52,037 bases of DNA from Methylobacterium sp. B4 (GCF_003201865.1 NZ_QJJJ01000030.1:1-52037); one strand, 5' to 3'. Shown: positions 16,559 to 25,138, counted from the stretch's first letter. Numbers and translations are program-made. The notes: generated by a model not told the origin, from the sequence alone.

Positions 16559-17859
16559 GCGGCGATGGCCGAGAGATCGGAGCGGTGGACGATCCGGCCG
16601 CCCACCAGCGTCAGCACCGCCGCGCCCTGGAGCCGCGCCTCGTCGAAGGGCGAGTTCTTGGAGCGCGACTTCAGCTGCCGCTTGTCGAGCAGGTAGGGCA
16701 GATCGGGGTCGATCAGCACGAGGTCGGCGGGCGCGCCCTTCTCGAGCCGGCCCGCCTCGCGGCCGAGCAGCGCGGCGGGATTGGCCGAGAGGGCCTTGAG
16801 GAGCATTCCCAGCGTCACGTCGCCGGTATGCAGCAGGCGCAAGGACGCGCCGAGCAGCGTCTCGATGCCGAGCGCGCCGTCCGCGGCCTCGGCGAACGGC
16901 AAGCGCTTGGTCTCCACGTCCTGCGGGTTGTGGTCGGAGACGATGACGTCGATCACGCCCTCGTTCAGCGCGGCGATCACCGCTTGCCGGTCGTCCTCGC
17001 GGCGCAGGGGCGGCGAGAGCTTGCAGAAGGTGCGGTAGTGCCCGATGTCGCCCTCGTTGAGCACGAGATTGTTGACCGAGACGCCGCAGGTGACGGGCAG
17101 CCCCGCCTCCTTGGCCCGCCGCACGATCTCGACGGAATCGGCGGTCGAGATCATCGCCGCGTGGTAGCGCGCGCCGGTGAGGCGCACGAGGCGGATGTCG
17201 CGCTCCAGCATCACCGTCTCGGCCTCGCGGGGGATGCCGAGCAGGCCGAGGCGGGAGGCCATCTCGCCCTCGTTCATCACGCCGTCGCCGACGAGGTCCG
17301 GCTCCTCGACATGCTGCATCAGCAGCGCGCCGAAATCGCGGGCATAGGTCAGCGCGCGGCGCATCACCTGCGCGTTGGTGACCGCCTTGAGTCCGTCGGT
17401 AAAGGCGACCGCGCCGGCCTCCGCCAGCAGGCCGAACTCGGTCATCTCGCGCCCCGCCAGCCCCTTGGTGATGGCGGCGGCCGGCAGGACATTGACGCTC
17501 GCCGTGTCGCGGGCGCGGCGCAGGACGAAATCGACGATGGCCGGCCCGTCGATGACGGGGTTGGTGTCGGGCATGCAGACCAGCGTCGTGACGCCGCCCG
17601 CGGCCGCTGCGGCACTCGCCGAGGCCAGGGTCTCGCGGTGCTCGGCGCCGGGCTCGCCGACGAAGGCGCGCAGGTCGATCAGGCCGGGGCTGAGGGTGAG
17701 CCCGCCGCAGTCGATCTGTTGGACGTCCTCCGGTGGACCGGGCGCGGCGCCCCAGGCGACATCGGCGATGCGGCCCTCGCGCAGGAGCACCGCGCCGGGC
17801 CCCTCGCGGCCGGTCGCCGGGTCGAGGAGATGGGCGTTGGAGAGGAGGAGCGCGCTCAT
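16555..17859 (-). CDS. pyrC: Dihydroorotase-like PyrC' (probably non-catalytic)
   Basis: An amidohydrolase-fold protein of 434 residues encoded just after pyrB. Active dihydroorotases carry D-x-H-x-H for zinc; here the site reads DLRAF (residues 62-66), so both His are lost. The later ligand region reads YHAAMIST, with Met where the family has a His before ST. The Asp motif SDHNPQ is kept. Similar inactive PyrC' proteins in Pseudomonas are structural partners needed for PyrB aspartate transcarbamoylase assembly (established for that genus). The same role is inferred here, and a true dihydroorotase should be encoded elsewhere. ATG 17859 is followed by the typical MSALLLSNAHLLDP. Confidence 0.93.
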   Translation of the reverse strand: MSALLLSNAHLLDPATGREGPGAVLLREGRIADVAWGAAPGPPEDVQQIDCGGLTLSPGLIDLRAFVGEPGAEHRETLASASAAAAAGGVTTLVCMPDTNPVIDGPAIVDFVLRRARDTASVNVLPAAAITKGLAGREMTEFGLLAEAGAVAFTDGLKAVTNAQVMRRALTYARDFGALLMQHVEEPDLVGDGVMNEGEMASRLGLLGIPREAETVMLERDIRLVRLTGARYHAAMISTADSVEIVRRAKEAGLPVTCGVSVNNLVLNEGDIGHYRTFCKLSPPLRREDDRQAVIAALNEGVIDVIVSDHNPQDVETKRLPFAEAADGALGIETLLGASLRLLHTGDVTLGMLLKALSANPAALLGREAGRLEKGAPADLVLIDPDLPYLLDKRQLKSRSKNSPFDEARLQGAAVLTLVGGRIVHRSDLSAIAA

Positions 17860-17864
17860 TCGGG

Positions 17865-18812
17865 TCACCCGTTCGGCAGGTGGGTCGCCAGCGCTTCCAG
17901 CACGGCCATGCGCACGGCGACGCCCATTTCGACCTGCTCGCGGATCAGCGACTGCGCCCCGTCGGCGATGTCGGAGGCGATCTCGACGCCGCGGTTCATG
18001 GGACCCGGATGCATCACCAGCGCGCCTGGCTTGGCCAGCGCCAGCTTGTCGCCGTCGAGGCCGTAATAGCGGAAATACTCCTTCACCGAAGGGACGAAGG
18101 AGCCGTTCATGCGCTCGCGCTGGAGGCGCAGCATCATCACGATGTCGCTGCCCTTCAGCCCCTCGCGCATGTTCGTGAACACCTCGACACCGAATCGCTC
18201 GATGCCGGTGGGCAGCAGCGTCGAGGGGCCGATCACCCGGACCCGGGCGCCGAGCGCCTGGAGCAGGATGATGTTGGAGCGCGCCACCCGCGAGTGCAGG
18301 ACGTCGCCGCAGATCGCGACCTGAAGCCCTTCGATGCCGCCCTTGTTGCGGCGGATGGTGAGGGCGTCGAGCAGCGCCTGGGTCGGGTGCTCGTGGGCGC
18401 CGTCGCCCGCGTTGACCACGGCGCAATCGACCTTGCGGGCGAGCAGGTGCACGGCGCCCGCCGCATGGTGGCGCACCACGATGATGTCGGGCCGCATGGC
18501 GTTCAGGGTCGCGGCGGTGTCAATCAGGGTCTCGCCCTTCTTCACCGAGGACGAGGCGACCGACATGTTCATCACGTCGGCGCCGAGGCGCTTGCCCGCG
18601 AGCTCGAACGAGGATTGCGTGCGCGTCGAGGGTTCGAAGAACAGGTTGATCTGGGTGCGACCGCGCAAGGTCGTGCGCTTCTTCTCGACCTGACGCGACA
18701 GGGCGACGGCGGCGTCGGCGCGCTCCAGGAGCGATTCGATGTCCGGCCGGCTCAAGCCTTCGATGCCGAGCAGGTGCCGGTGCGGGAAGGCGGGTGCGGT
18801 CTGAGCGGTCAT
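17865..18812 (-). CDS. pyrB: Aspartate carbamoyltransferase catalytic chain
   Basis: Condenses carbamoyl phosphate and aspartate in the second step of UMP synthesis. The product is 315 residues. Carbamoyl-phosphate site FFEPSTRTQSSFE, the HPTQALLD motif, and the aspartate-binding MMLRLQRERM are all present, as is the late HPGPMNRGVEI. The start MTAQTAPAFPHRHLL at ATG 18812 fits the family; a longer open frame to 19010 has no support. The next gene, pyrC', begins only five bases after its stop, consistent with a PyrB-PyrC' complex. No pyrimidine-responsive attenuator was recognised in the 269-base leader. Confidence 0.97.
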   Translation of the reverse strand: MTAQTAPAFPHRHLLGIEGLSRPDIESLLERADAAVALSRQVEKKRTTLRGRTQINLFFEPSTRTQSSFELAGKRLGADVMNMSVASSSVKKGETLIDTAATLNAMRPDIIVVRHHAAGAVHLLARKVDCAVVNAGDGAHEHPTQALLDALTIRRNKGGIEGLQVAICGDVLHSRVARSNIILLQALGARVRVIGPSTLLPTGIERFGVEVFTNMREGLKGSDIVMMLRLQRERMNGSFVPSVKEYFRYYGLDGDKLALAKPGALVMHPGPMNRGVEIASDIADGAQSLIREQVEMGVAVRMAVLEALATHLPNG

Positions 18813-19081
18813 GCGGCGGTTCTGGCCTCGGCCCCGCGCTATAGGTGCCGGCGCCCGGCCCGGCAAGGCGTGAGGCTTGCCGACGGCGATCCCGCTCGGC
18901 TCGCGCGAAGAACCGTCTCGTCCGGTCGCGGCGAAGAGATTTTCCTTGTGCTCGCGGGGCCGTGAACGAGAAAAGTTTGAACGATCCCCTCCGGCATCCG
19001 TTGGCTGCACATCGTTCGGGCTTGTGCGTGCCGGGGGTCTTCGGCCTGCGGCGCTTGCCTGGAAACACCGAAAGGATGTCC

Positions 19082-19369
19082 ATGAACGCGCGACTTCTCC
19101 TTACGGCCGGTGCCCTCTCGCTCGGTCTCGCCCTGTCCTCAGGCGCCTATGCTCAGGGCATGCAGCGGGGCGGAATGGAGCCCGGCATGGGCGGGCAGAT
19201 GGGCGGCCAAATGCAGCAGGGCGCCATGGGTGACGACATGGGCCAGGAGCAGCGCCCGATGAAGCGCAGCTCCAAGAAAATGAAAAAGCCCATGAAGAGC
19301 AAGAAGATGATGCGTTCCAAGCGCATGAACTCCGGCTCGGGCATGGAGTCCGGCGCGGGCGGCATGTAA
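19082..19369 (+). CDS. Small secreted methionine- and lysine-rich protein
   Basis: A 95-residue product from ATG 19082 (AAAGG upstream; an ATG six bases earlier is too close to that site). The signal peptide ends at about residue 24 (SSGAYA). The mature part of about 71 residues has 15 Met, no Cys and no His. The first half is Gly/Met/Gln-rich (repeats like GMGGQMGGQM), the second half Lys/Met-rich (KKMKKPMKSKKMM). No family is recognised with certainty; it recalls other low-complexity Met/Lys secreted peptides of alphaproteobacteria. Met-rich stretches bind Cu(I) in some periplasmic proteins, which is a possibility only. An intrinsic terminator follows at 19418. Confidence 0.75.
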   Translation: MNARLLLTAGALSLGLALSSGAYAQGMQRGGMEPGMGGQMGGQMQQGAMGDDMGQEQRPMKRSSKKMKKPMKSKKMMRSKRMNSGSGMESGAGGM

Positions 19370-19417
19370 TCACCCCGTCACCAGACTGTTATCGGCGCGC
19401 CGTCTAGGCGGTGCGCG

Positions 19418-19447
19418 GCCCGCTCGGTTACACCGGGCGGGCTTTTT
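19418..19447 (+). terminator. Rho-independent terminator after the Met-rich gene
   Basis: Ten-bp stem GCCCGCTCGG / CCGGGCGGGC (one G-T pair), a five-base loop, then TTTTT at 19443-19447. It lies between the Met-rich gene and the cytochrome gene, and argues that the cytochrome start lies downstream of it. Confidence 0.88.
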
Positions 19448-19531
19448 CGTGTGAAACGAAGGCTTACGTTTCCCGGCGCCGGCCGGTCCACCGATCCGGC
19501 GAGGAACGCGACACTCAAGGAACAGCGCGCC

Positions 19532-20404
19532 GTGGCCGCAGGATCGACGCTCTCGGGGCCCGACATCGTGGAGACGGTGCGGCGGCGCTGGATGTTCCGC
19601 CATCCGCTGGTGATCCGGCTGGCGCACTGGACCAACGTGGCCTGTCTCGCCATCCTGCTGATGAGCGGGTTGCAGATCTTCAACGCCCATCCGGCCCTCT
19701 ATTGGGGCTCGGCCTCGACCTTCGACAAGCCGTTCGTCGCCATCACCGACGACCAGAAGGACGACGGCACGGCCCGCGGCATCGTCTATGTCGCCGGCCA
19801 GACCTTCGACACCACGGGCGTGCTCGGCCTGTCGAACCTCAACGGCCGGCCGGCGGGGCGCGCCTTTCCCTCCTGGGCGACCCTGCCGGCGCATCAGGAT
19901 CTCGCCACCGGGCGGCGCTGGCACTTCCTGTTCGCCTGGGCCTTCGTCATCAACGGGCTGATCTACCTCCTCTACGGGCTCGGTACGGGCCAGCTTCGCC
20001 GCCGCCTCGTCCCCGACGCCGACCAGATGCGCGGCTTCGGTTCCTCGATCCGCGAGCACCTGACCCTGCACTTCCCGGAAGGCGACGAGGCCAAGCGCTA
20101 CAACGTGTTGCAGAAGCTCACTTACCTCGTGGTGGTGGCGGTGCTGCTGCCGCTGATGGTGCTCACGGGGCTGGCCATGTCGCCGGGCGTCAACGCGGTG
20201 GTGCCCCTGCCCGACCTGTTCGGCGGTCGGCAATCGGCCCGCACGATCCACTTCATCGTCACGAACCTGCTGGTGCTGTTCGTGATCGTCCACGTCCTGC
20301 TCGTGTTGCTCTCCGGCGTGGTCAACAACATGCGCAGCATGGTGACCGGCTGGTTCGTGATCGAGCGCAAGAAGCTTCCCGCCGGACCGGGAGAGAGCCG
20401 ATGA
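19532..20404 (+). CDS. Cytochrome b561-type membrane subunit
   Basis: A di-haem b-type membrane protein that would pass electrons to or from the molybdopterin partner encoded next. About 290 residues from GTG 19532 (AAGGAA eight bases upstream); a GTG at 19451 sits immediately behind the terminator and is unlikely. The four-helix core has candidate haem His in RHPLVIRLAHWTN, GRRWHFLFAW, the ARTIHFIVTN helix and VIVHVLLVLLSG. A long periplasmic insertion (about 55-125) follows helix 1. Its stop overlaps the next start by four bases (ATGA). Confidence 0.87.
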   Translation: MAAGSTLSGPDIVETVRRRWMFRHPLVIRLAHWTNVACLAILLMSGLQIFNAHPALYWGSASTFDKPFVAITDDQKDDGTARGIVYVAGQTFDTTGVLGLSNLNGRPAGRAFPSWATLPAHQDLATGRRWHFLFAWAFVINGLIYLLYGLGTGQLRRRLVPDADQMRGFGSSIREHLTLHFPEGDEAKRYNVLQKLTYLVVVAVLLPLMVLTGLAMSPGVNAVVPLPDLFGGRQSARTIHFIVTNLLVLFVIVHVLLVLLSGVVNNMRSMVTGWFVIERKKLPAGPGESR

Positions 20405-21342
20405 GACCCCGCCTGACCCTCCCCCGTTCGATCGCCCTGCCCCACCGCCGCGGCTTCCTCACCGCGGCGGCCGGGCTTCTCGGCGTGTCGGCGCTCGGCG
20501 GCTGCGACCGTTTCGCCGCGAGCGCCACCGGCCAGCGCGCCCTCAAGACGGGTGAGGATGCCAACCTGTTCGTCCAGCGCCTGCTGCTGACACCGGCCTC
20601 GCTCGCCAAAGAATTTCCGGATTCCGAGATCTCGCCCTGGTTCAAGCCCAACGGCACCATCGATCCGCCGGACCGGGCCTACAAGACGCTCGCCGCCAAG
20701 AGCTTCGAGGGGTTCAAACTTCGGGTCGACGGCCTCGTGGAGCGACCCCAGGAACTGAGCCTCGCCGAGCTTCGGGCGCTGCCCGCCCGGACCCAGACGA
20801 CCCGACACGACTGCGTCGAGGGCTGGAGCGCCATCGGCAAGTGGACCGGCGTGCCGCTCGCGGAGGTACTTCAGCGCGCCGGCCTGAAGCCGAACGCCCG
20901 CTACGTCGTGTTCCACTGCGCCGACACGATGGAATACACCGCGAGCGAGGAGACGGAGGAGGCCGAGGAGAAGACCGCCAATCCCGGGATGGAGCAGCGG
21001 CCTGAGGGGGCGGAGAACCAAGCGAGTGATTCGAAGGCTGCGGGCAACGAGGCTCCGGCGGACGAGGGCGAGGCGGCGCAGGGCACGCCGGTGCGCTACT
21101 ACGAAAGCATCGACCTCACCGATGCCTACCACCCGCAGACGATCCTCGCCTACGACCTCAACGGCAAGGCGTTGCCGGTCGCGAACGGCGCGCCCTTGCG
21201 CCTGCGGGTTGAGCGCCAGCTCGGCTACAAGCAGGCGAAATACATCATGCGCATCGAGCTGACCGAGGGCCTGACCGGCATCGGCGACGGCAACGGCGGC
21301 TACTGGGAAGACCGCGGCTACGAGTGGTACGCGGGAATCTAA
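20401..21342 (+). CDS. Sulfite-oxidase-family molybdopterin oxidoreductase, exported
   Basis: Periplasmic Mo-cofactor enzyme with a twin-Arg start (PHRRGFLTAAAGLLG) and a possible lipobox ending GGC (Cys 35), so a Tat-exported lipoprotein is plausible. The Moco domain has the ligand Cys (about 138) in RHDCVEGWSAIGKWTGVPL. It continues with YVVFHCADTMEYT and, after an insertion, YYESIDLTDAYHPQTILAY and the C-terminal GYWEDRGYEWYAG. Residues about 181-230 are an acidic, Ala/Glu-rich insertion not expected in the family. The fused order with cytochrome b resembles MsrPQ-like respiratory pairs, but the substrate is unknown. Length 313. Confidence 0.88.
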   Translation: MRPRLTLPRSIALPHRRGFLTAAAGLLGVSALGGCDRFAASATGQRALKTGEDANLFVQRLLLTPASLAKEFPDSEISPWFKPNGTIDPPDRAYKTLAAKSFEGFKLRVDGLVERPQELSLAELRALPARTQTTRHDCVEGWSAIGKWTGVPLAEVLQRAGLKPNARYVVFHCADTMEYTASEETEEAEEKTANPGMEQRPEGAENQASDSKAAGNEAPADEGEAAQGTPVRYYESIDLTDAYHPQTILAYDLNGKALPVANGAPLRLRVERQLGYKQAKYIMRIELTEGLTGIGDGNGGYWEDRGYEWYAGI

Positions 21343-21368
21343 TCCGCTCGCCGGCACGTTCACCCGAT

Positions 21369-21374
21369 TTGACA
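21369..21374 (+). promoter_or_regulatory. topA: Candidate -35 element for topA
   Basis: A perfect TTGACA lies 122 bases upstream of topA, with no strong -10 at 17-base spacing. An overlapping GC-rich inverted repeat (CGCCGCGC / GCGCGGCG) follows. This is weak evidence alone. Confidence 0.25.
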
Positions 21375-21490
21375 ACGCCGCGCGGCTCACCCACTTCTGC
21401 GCGGCGCGAGAGCCGGCCTCCGACCGGTACGCATCCGCGCCATTCCCAAAACCGTATCTGCGGTGAGGCTCTGGCGAGAGGCAGAGGTTC

Positions 21491-24196
21491 ATGAAAGTCG
21501 TCGTCGTCGAGTCGCCGGCCAAGGCCAAGACGATCAACAAATACCTGGGGCGCGATTACGAGGTTCTGGCCTCTTTCGGCCACATCCGCGACCTGCCGGC
21601 CAAGGACGGCTCGGTCGATCCGGAGGCCGACTTCGCCATGATCTGGGAGGTGGAGGATCGCGGCGCCAAGCGCGTGTCCGAGATCGCCCGCGCCGTGAAG
21701 GGAGCCGAGAAGCTCATCCTCGCGACCGACCCGGATCGCGAGGGCGAGGCGATCTCCTGGCACGTCATCGAGGCGCTCACCGCCCGCAAGGCGCTGAAGG
21801 GCATTCCCGTCGAGCGCGTGACCTTCAACGCCATCACCAAGGCGTCGGTCGACGCGGCGATGAAGAAGCCGCGCCAGATCGATCAGGCGCTGGTCGATGC
21901 CTATCTCGCGCGCCGGGCGCTGGATTATCTCGTCGGCTTCAACCTCTCGCCGGTGCTGTGGCGCAAGCTCCCCGGCGCCCGTTCGGCGGGCCGGGTGCAG
22001 TCGGTGGCGCTGCGTCTCGTGGTCGAGCGCGAGATGGAGATCGAGCGCTTCAAGCCCCGCGAGTACTGGTCGATCGTGGCCACCCTGGTGACGGAAGCCG
22101 GCGGCGTGTTCGAGGCCCGGCTCGTCGGCGCCGACGGCAAGCGCATCCAGCGCCTCGATGTCGGCAATGCCGAGGAGGCCGCCGCCTTCAAGCGCGACCT
22201 CGAACTCGCGACCTTCCAGGTGGCGAGCATCGAGGCCAAGCCCGCCAAGCGTCACCCGCAGCCGCCGTTCACGACCTCCACGCTGCAGCAGGAAGCCTCC
22301 CGCAAGCTCGGGATGGCGCCGGCGCAGACCATGCGCGTCGCCCAGCGGCTCTACGAGGGCGTCGATGTCGGCGGCGAGACCGTGGGGATCATCACCTATA
22401 TGCGGACCGACGGCGTCGACATGGCGCCGGAGGCGATCCAGGACGCTCGCCGGGTGATCGGTCGCGAGTTCGGCGACGACTACGTTCCGGGCGCGCCGCG
22501 CAAATACTCCGTGAAGGCCAAGAACGCGCAGGAGGCCCACGAGGCCGTGCGCCCGACCGATATGGGCCGGTTGCCGAAGCAGATCGCCCGCTACCTCGAA
22601 CCGGAGCAGGCCAAGCTCTACGAGCTGATCTGGACGCGCACCATCGCGAGCCAGATGGAATCGGCCGAGCTGGAACGTACCACCGTTGAGGTGACCGCGA
22701 GCGTCGGCCCGCGGCGGATCGACCTGCGCGCCACCGGTCAGGTCGTGAAGTTCGACGGCTTCCTCGCCCTCTATCAGGAAGGCAAGGACGACGAGGAGGA
22801 CGAAGATTCCAAGCGCCTGCCGGCGATGAGGGCGGGCGACCCGCTCAAGCGCGAGCGCATCGCCTCGACCCAGCACTTCACCGAGCCGCCGCCACGCTAC
22901 TCGGAGGCCAGCCTCGTCAAGCGGATGGAGGAACTCGGCATCGGCCGGCCCTCGACCTATGCCGCGGTGCTCCAAACCCTGCGCGACCGCGAATACGTCC
23001 GCATCGAGAAGAAGCGCCTGCAGCCGGAGGACAAGGGCCGCCTCGTCACCGGCTTCCTCGAAAGCTTCTTCAAGCGCTACGTCGAGTACGACTTCACCGC
23101 GAGCCTGGAAGAGCAGCTCGACCGGGTCTCGAATGCCGAGATCGACTGGCGCTCGGTGCTGCGCGACTTCTGGCGCGACTTCTCCGCCGCCATCGGCGGC
23201 ACCAAGGAGCTGCGCGTCGCCGAGGTCCTGGAGGCTCTCAACGGCCTGCTCGGCCCCCACATCTTCCCCGAGAAGGCGGATGGCGGCGATCCGCGTGCCT
23301 GCCCGACCTGCGGCTCGGGCCAGCTCTCCCTCAAGCTCGGCAAGTTCGGCGCCTTCATCGGCTGCTCGAATTACCCTGAGTGCAAGTACACCCGCCAGCT
23401 CTCGGCCTCCGGGGTCGAGGGCGAGGGTGACGGCTCCTCGACCGAGGGCGGCCAGCCCGGCGTGCGGGTGCTCGGCGACGATCCGGCCACCGGCCTGCCC
23501 GTGACCCTGCGCGACGGCCGCTTCGGTCCGTTCGTTCAGCTCGGCGAGGCGAGTGCCGAGAAGGGCGCGGAGAAGCCCAAGCGCTCCTCGCTGCCCAAGG
23601 GCACGAGCCCGGGCAGCGTGACCCTGGAGATTGCGCTCCGCCTGCTTTCGCTGCCGCGCGAGGTGGCCAAGCATCCGGAGACCGGCGAGCCGATCCTGGC
23701 CAATCTCGGCCGCTTCGGCCCCTACGTGCAGCACGGGAAGACTTACGCCAATCTCGGCAAGGACGACGACGTGCTGGAGATCGGCGCCAACCGCGCCATC
23801 GATCTCATCGTCGCCAAGGAGCAGGGTGGCGGGCGCGGGCGTCCCTCCTCCGATCCCGGCCGCGCGCTGGGCCCGCATCCGGACGGTGCCGCCCTCGTGG
23901 TCAAGGCCGGCAAGTACGGCCCCTATGTCAGCGACGGCTCAGTCAACGCGACGCTGCCGAAGACGATGGCTGCCGAGGCGTTGACGCTGGAACAGGCGAT
24001 CGAGCTCATCAACGCCAAGCGCGCCTCGGGCGGCGGCAAGAAGCCGGTCCGCAAGACGGCCACGCGTGCTCGCACGACGACGAAGAAGGCGGAGGGGGCC
24101 GAGGCGAAGAAGCCGGCCGCGCGCAAGACGGCGACGAAGACCGCGGCCAAGCCGGCGGCTGCCAAGAAGACCGCGGCGAAGACGAAGGCGAGCTGA
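21491..24196 (+). CDS. topA: DNA topoisomerase I
   Basis: Type IA enzyme relaxing negative supercoils through a 5'-phosphotyrosine link. The 901-residue product opens with the Toprim domain (VVVESPAKAKTINKYLG, and the acidic DPDREGEAISWHV). The active-site Tyr lies in GIITYMRTDGVDM. A four-Cys zinc module (CPTCGSGQL ... GCSNYPEC) is followed by topoisomerase repeat domains and a Lys/Ala-rich tail (about 840-901), as in other alphaproteobacterial TopA. GAGG precedes ATG 21491. In many Rhizobiales topA follows dprA on the same strand. Here they are about 5.6 kb apart and oppositely oriented. Confidence 0.97.
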   Translation: MKVVVVESPAKAKTINKYLGRDYEVLASFGHIRDLPAKDGSVDPEADFAMIWEVEDRGAKRVSEIARAVKGAEKLILATDPDREGEAISWHVIEALTARKALKGIPVERVTFNAITKASVDAAMKKPRQIDQALVDAYLARRALDYLVGFNLSPVLWRKLPGARSAGRVQSVALRLVVEREMEIERFKPREYWSIVATLVTEAGGVFEARLVGADGKRIQRLDVGNAEEAAAFKRDLELATFQVASIEAKPAKRHPQPPFTTSTLQQEASRKLGMAPAQTMRVAQRLYEGVDVGGETVGIITYMRTDGVDMAPEAIQDARRVIGREFGDDYVPGAPRKYSVKAKNAQEAHEAVRPTDMGRLPKQIARYLEPEQAKLYELIWTRTIASQMESAELERTTVEVTASVGPRRIDLRATGQVVKFDGFLALYQEGKDDEEDEDSKRLPAMRAGDPLKRERIASTQHFTEPPPRYSEASLVKRMEELGIGRPSTYAAVLQTLRDREYVRIEKKRLQPEDKGRLVTGFLESFFKRYVEYDFTASLEEQLDRVSNAEIDWRSVLRDFWRDFSAAIGGTKELRVAEVLEALNGLLGPHIFPEKADGGDPRACPTCGSGQLSLKLGKFGAFIGCSNYPECKYTRQLSASGVEGEGDGSSTEGGQPGVRVLGDDPATGLPVTLRDGRFGPFVQLGEASAEKGAEKPKRSSLPKGTSPGSVTLEIALRLLSLPREVAKHPETGEPILANLGRFGPYVQHGKTYANLGKDDDVLEIGANRAIDLIVAKEQGGGRGRPSSDPGRALGPHPDGAALVVKAGKYGPYVSDGSVNATLPKTMAAEALTLEQAIELINAKRASGGGKKPVRKTATRARTTTKKAEGAEAKKPAARKTATKTAAKPAAAKKTAAKTKAS

Positions 24197-24206
24197 GGCT
24201 CTCGCT

Positions 24207-24366
24207 TACGCCCCTCCCCCCTCCGCGGGGGAGGGTGTCCGCGAAGCGGACGGGAAAGCGGCAGCGCGACGGTGCCCGTCTCGGCCTGCGTCGGCCCAGC
24301 GGAAACGTCGCTCCCCTCACCCGACCCCCTTCGGGGCCTCCCTCTCCCGCGGAGGGGAGAGGGAGG
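24207..24366. repeat. Intergenic GC-rich hairpin repeat element
   Basis: The 195-base gap after topA is filled by a compound repeat. At the left is a stem around CCCTCCGCGGGGGAGGG with TGTCCGCGAAGCGGAC. At the right is CTCACCCGACCCCCTTCGGGG, followed by the stem CCCTCTCC / GGAGAGGG. This pattern is common as a dispersed element in alphaproteobacterial genomes (recollection, not searched). It may also serve as the terminator between converging topA and trmB. Confidence 0.6.
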
Positions 24367-24391
24367 TGCACGGCGGGGTCGTGCCTTGGAA

Positions 24392-25129
24392 TCAGGCCGG
24401 TTCGACGCGCTCGAACGTCAGGTAGCTCGGCAGCCGGCCGGCTGCGAGGGCCTTGGCTTCGTAGCGGGTGCCCAGCCAGCCCTCGAACGGCCTGCGCCAG
24501 TCGTCGGCGGTCTGCGCGGTCCAGCGCAAGAGCGGGCAGCGGGCCGCGCGCACCAGGGTCCACCCCACATAGTCGTCGATGTCGCTGGCGAAGCGGAAAT
24601 GGCCGCCGGGGCGCAGCACGCGGGCGATTTCGGAGAGCGAGGCATCCGAGACGAAGCGGCGCTTGCGCTGGCGGCGCTTGGGCCACGGGTCGGGATAAAG
24701 CAGGTAGACGCGGGCGAGGCTTGCATCCGGCAGGGCGGCCAGCAATGCGGTCGCGTCCTCGTCCCAGACGCGGACATTGCGCGAGCCGCGATCGTCCACC
24801 GCGCGCAGCAGCTTGACGACCCCGTTGACGAACGGCTCGCAGCCGATGATGCCGGCCCGCGGATGGGCTTCGGCCTGGGCGGCGAGATGCTCGCCGCCAC
24901 CGAATCCGATTTCCAGCCAGACCTCATCGACCGCCACCGGGAAAAGGCTCGGCGGGTCGAGGAATTCGCCGCGCTCGGGGAGCGCGACGCGCAAAGCCGG
25001 AAGCAGCTCTTCGAGGCGCTGCTCCTGGCCCGGGCGAAGGCGCTTGCCCTTGCGGCGCCCGTAGAAGGCTCGCTCGGTCTCCGCCGTCCCACCCGTCTCG
25101 GGAGGGATGTCGTCATCCCTCCCCATCAT
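24392..25129 (-). CDS. trmB: tRNA (guanine-N7)-methyltransferase
   Basis: SAM-dependent methyltransferase forming m7G46 in tRNA variable loops. The 245-residue product has the SAM-binding segment VWLEIGFGGGEHLAAQA, the DEDATALL region, and the signature VYLLYPDPWPKRRQRKRRF. A C-terminal TRYEAKALAAGR corresponds to the guanosine-binding end. The start is nine bases after the metK stop, so it is co-transcribed with the SAM synthetase that supplies its substrate. Codons 3-10 form a perfect 10-bp hairpin (25100-25123). Confidence 0.96.
   Translation of the reverse strand: MMGRDDDIPPETGGTAETERAFYGRRKGKRLRPGQEQRLEELLPALRVALPERGEFLDPPSLFPVAVDEVWLEIGFGGGEHLAAQAEAHPRAGIIGCEPFVNGVVKLLRAVDDRGSRNVRVWDEDATALLAALPDASLARVYLLYPDPWPKRRQRKRRFVSDASLSEIARVLRPGGHFRFASDIDDYVGWTLVRAARCPLLRWTAQTADDWRRPFEGWLGTRYEAKALAAGRLPSYLTFERVEPA
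25100..25123 (-). promoter_or_regulatory. Perfect hairpin at the trmB translation start
   Basis: GGGAGGGATG, four-base loop, CATCCCTCCC, located just inside trmB beginning a few bases after the start codon and 12 bases past the metK stop region. The left arm contains a ribosome-site-like GGGAGGG. A stem this strong near a start codon could lower trmB translation relative to metK or protect the upstream metK mRNA. Confidence 0.55.
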
Positions 25130-25138
25130 GGTTCGGGC

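Noticed and set aside
19451..19531. Earlier start of the cytochrome b gene
   Set aside because: The GTG at 19451 lies directly against an intrinsic terminator and has no ribosome site, so translation from there is unlikely.
24207..24366. CRISPR-like repeats
   Set aside because: There are two different hairpins rather than regularly spaced identical repeats, and no cas genes or spacers occur anywhere in the window.
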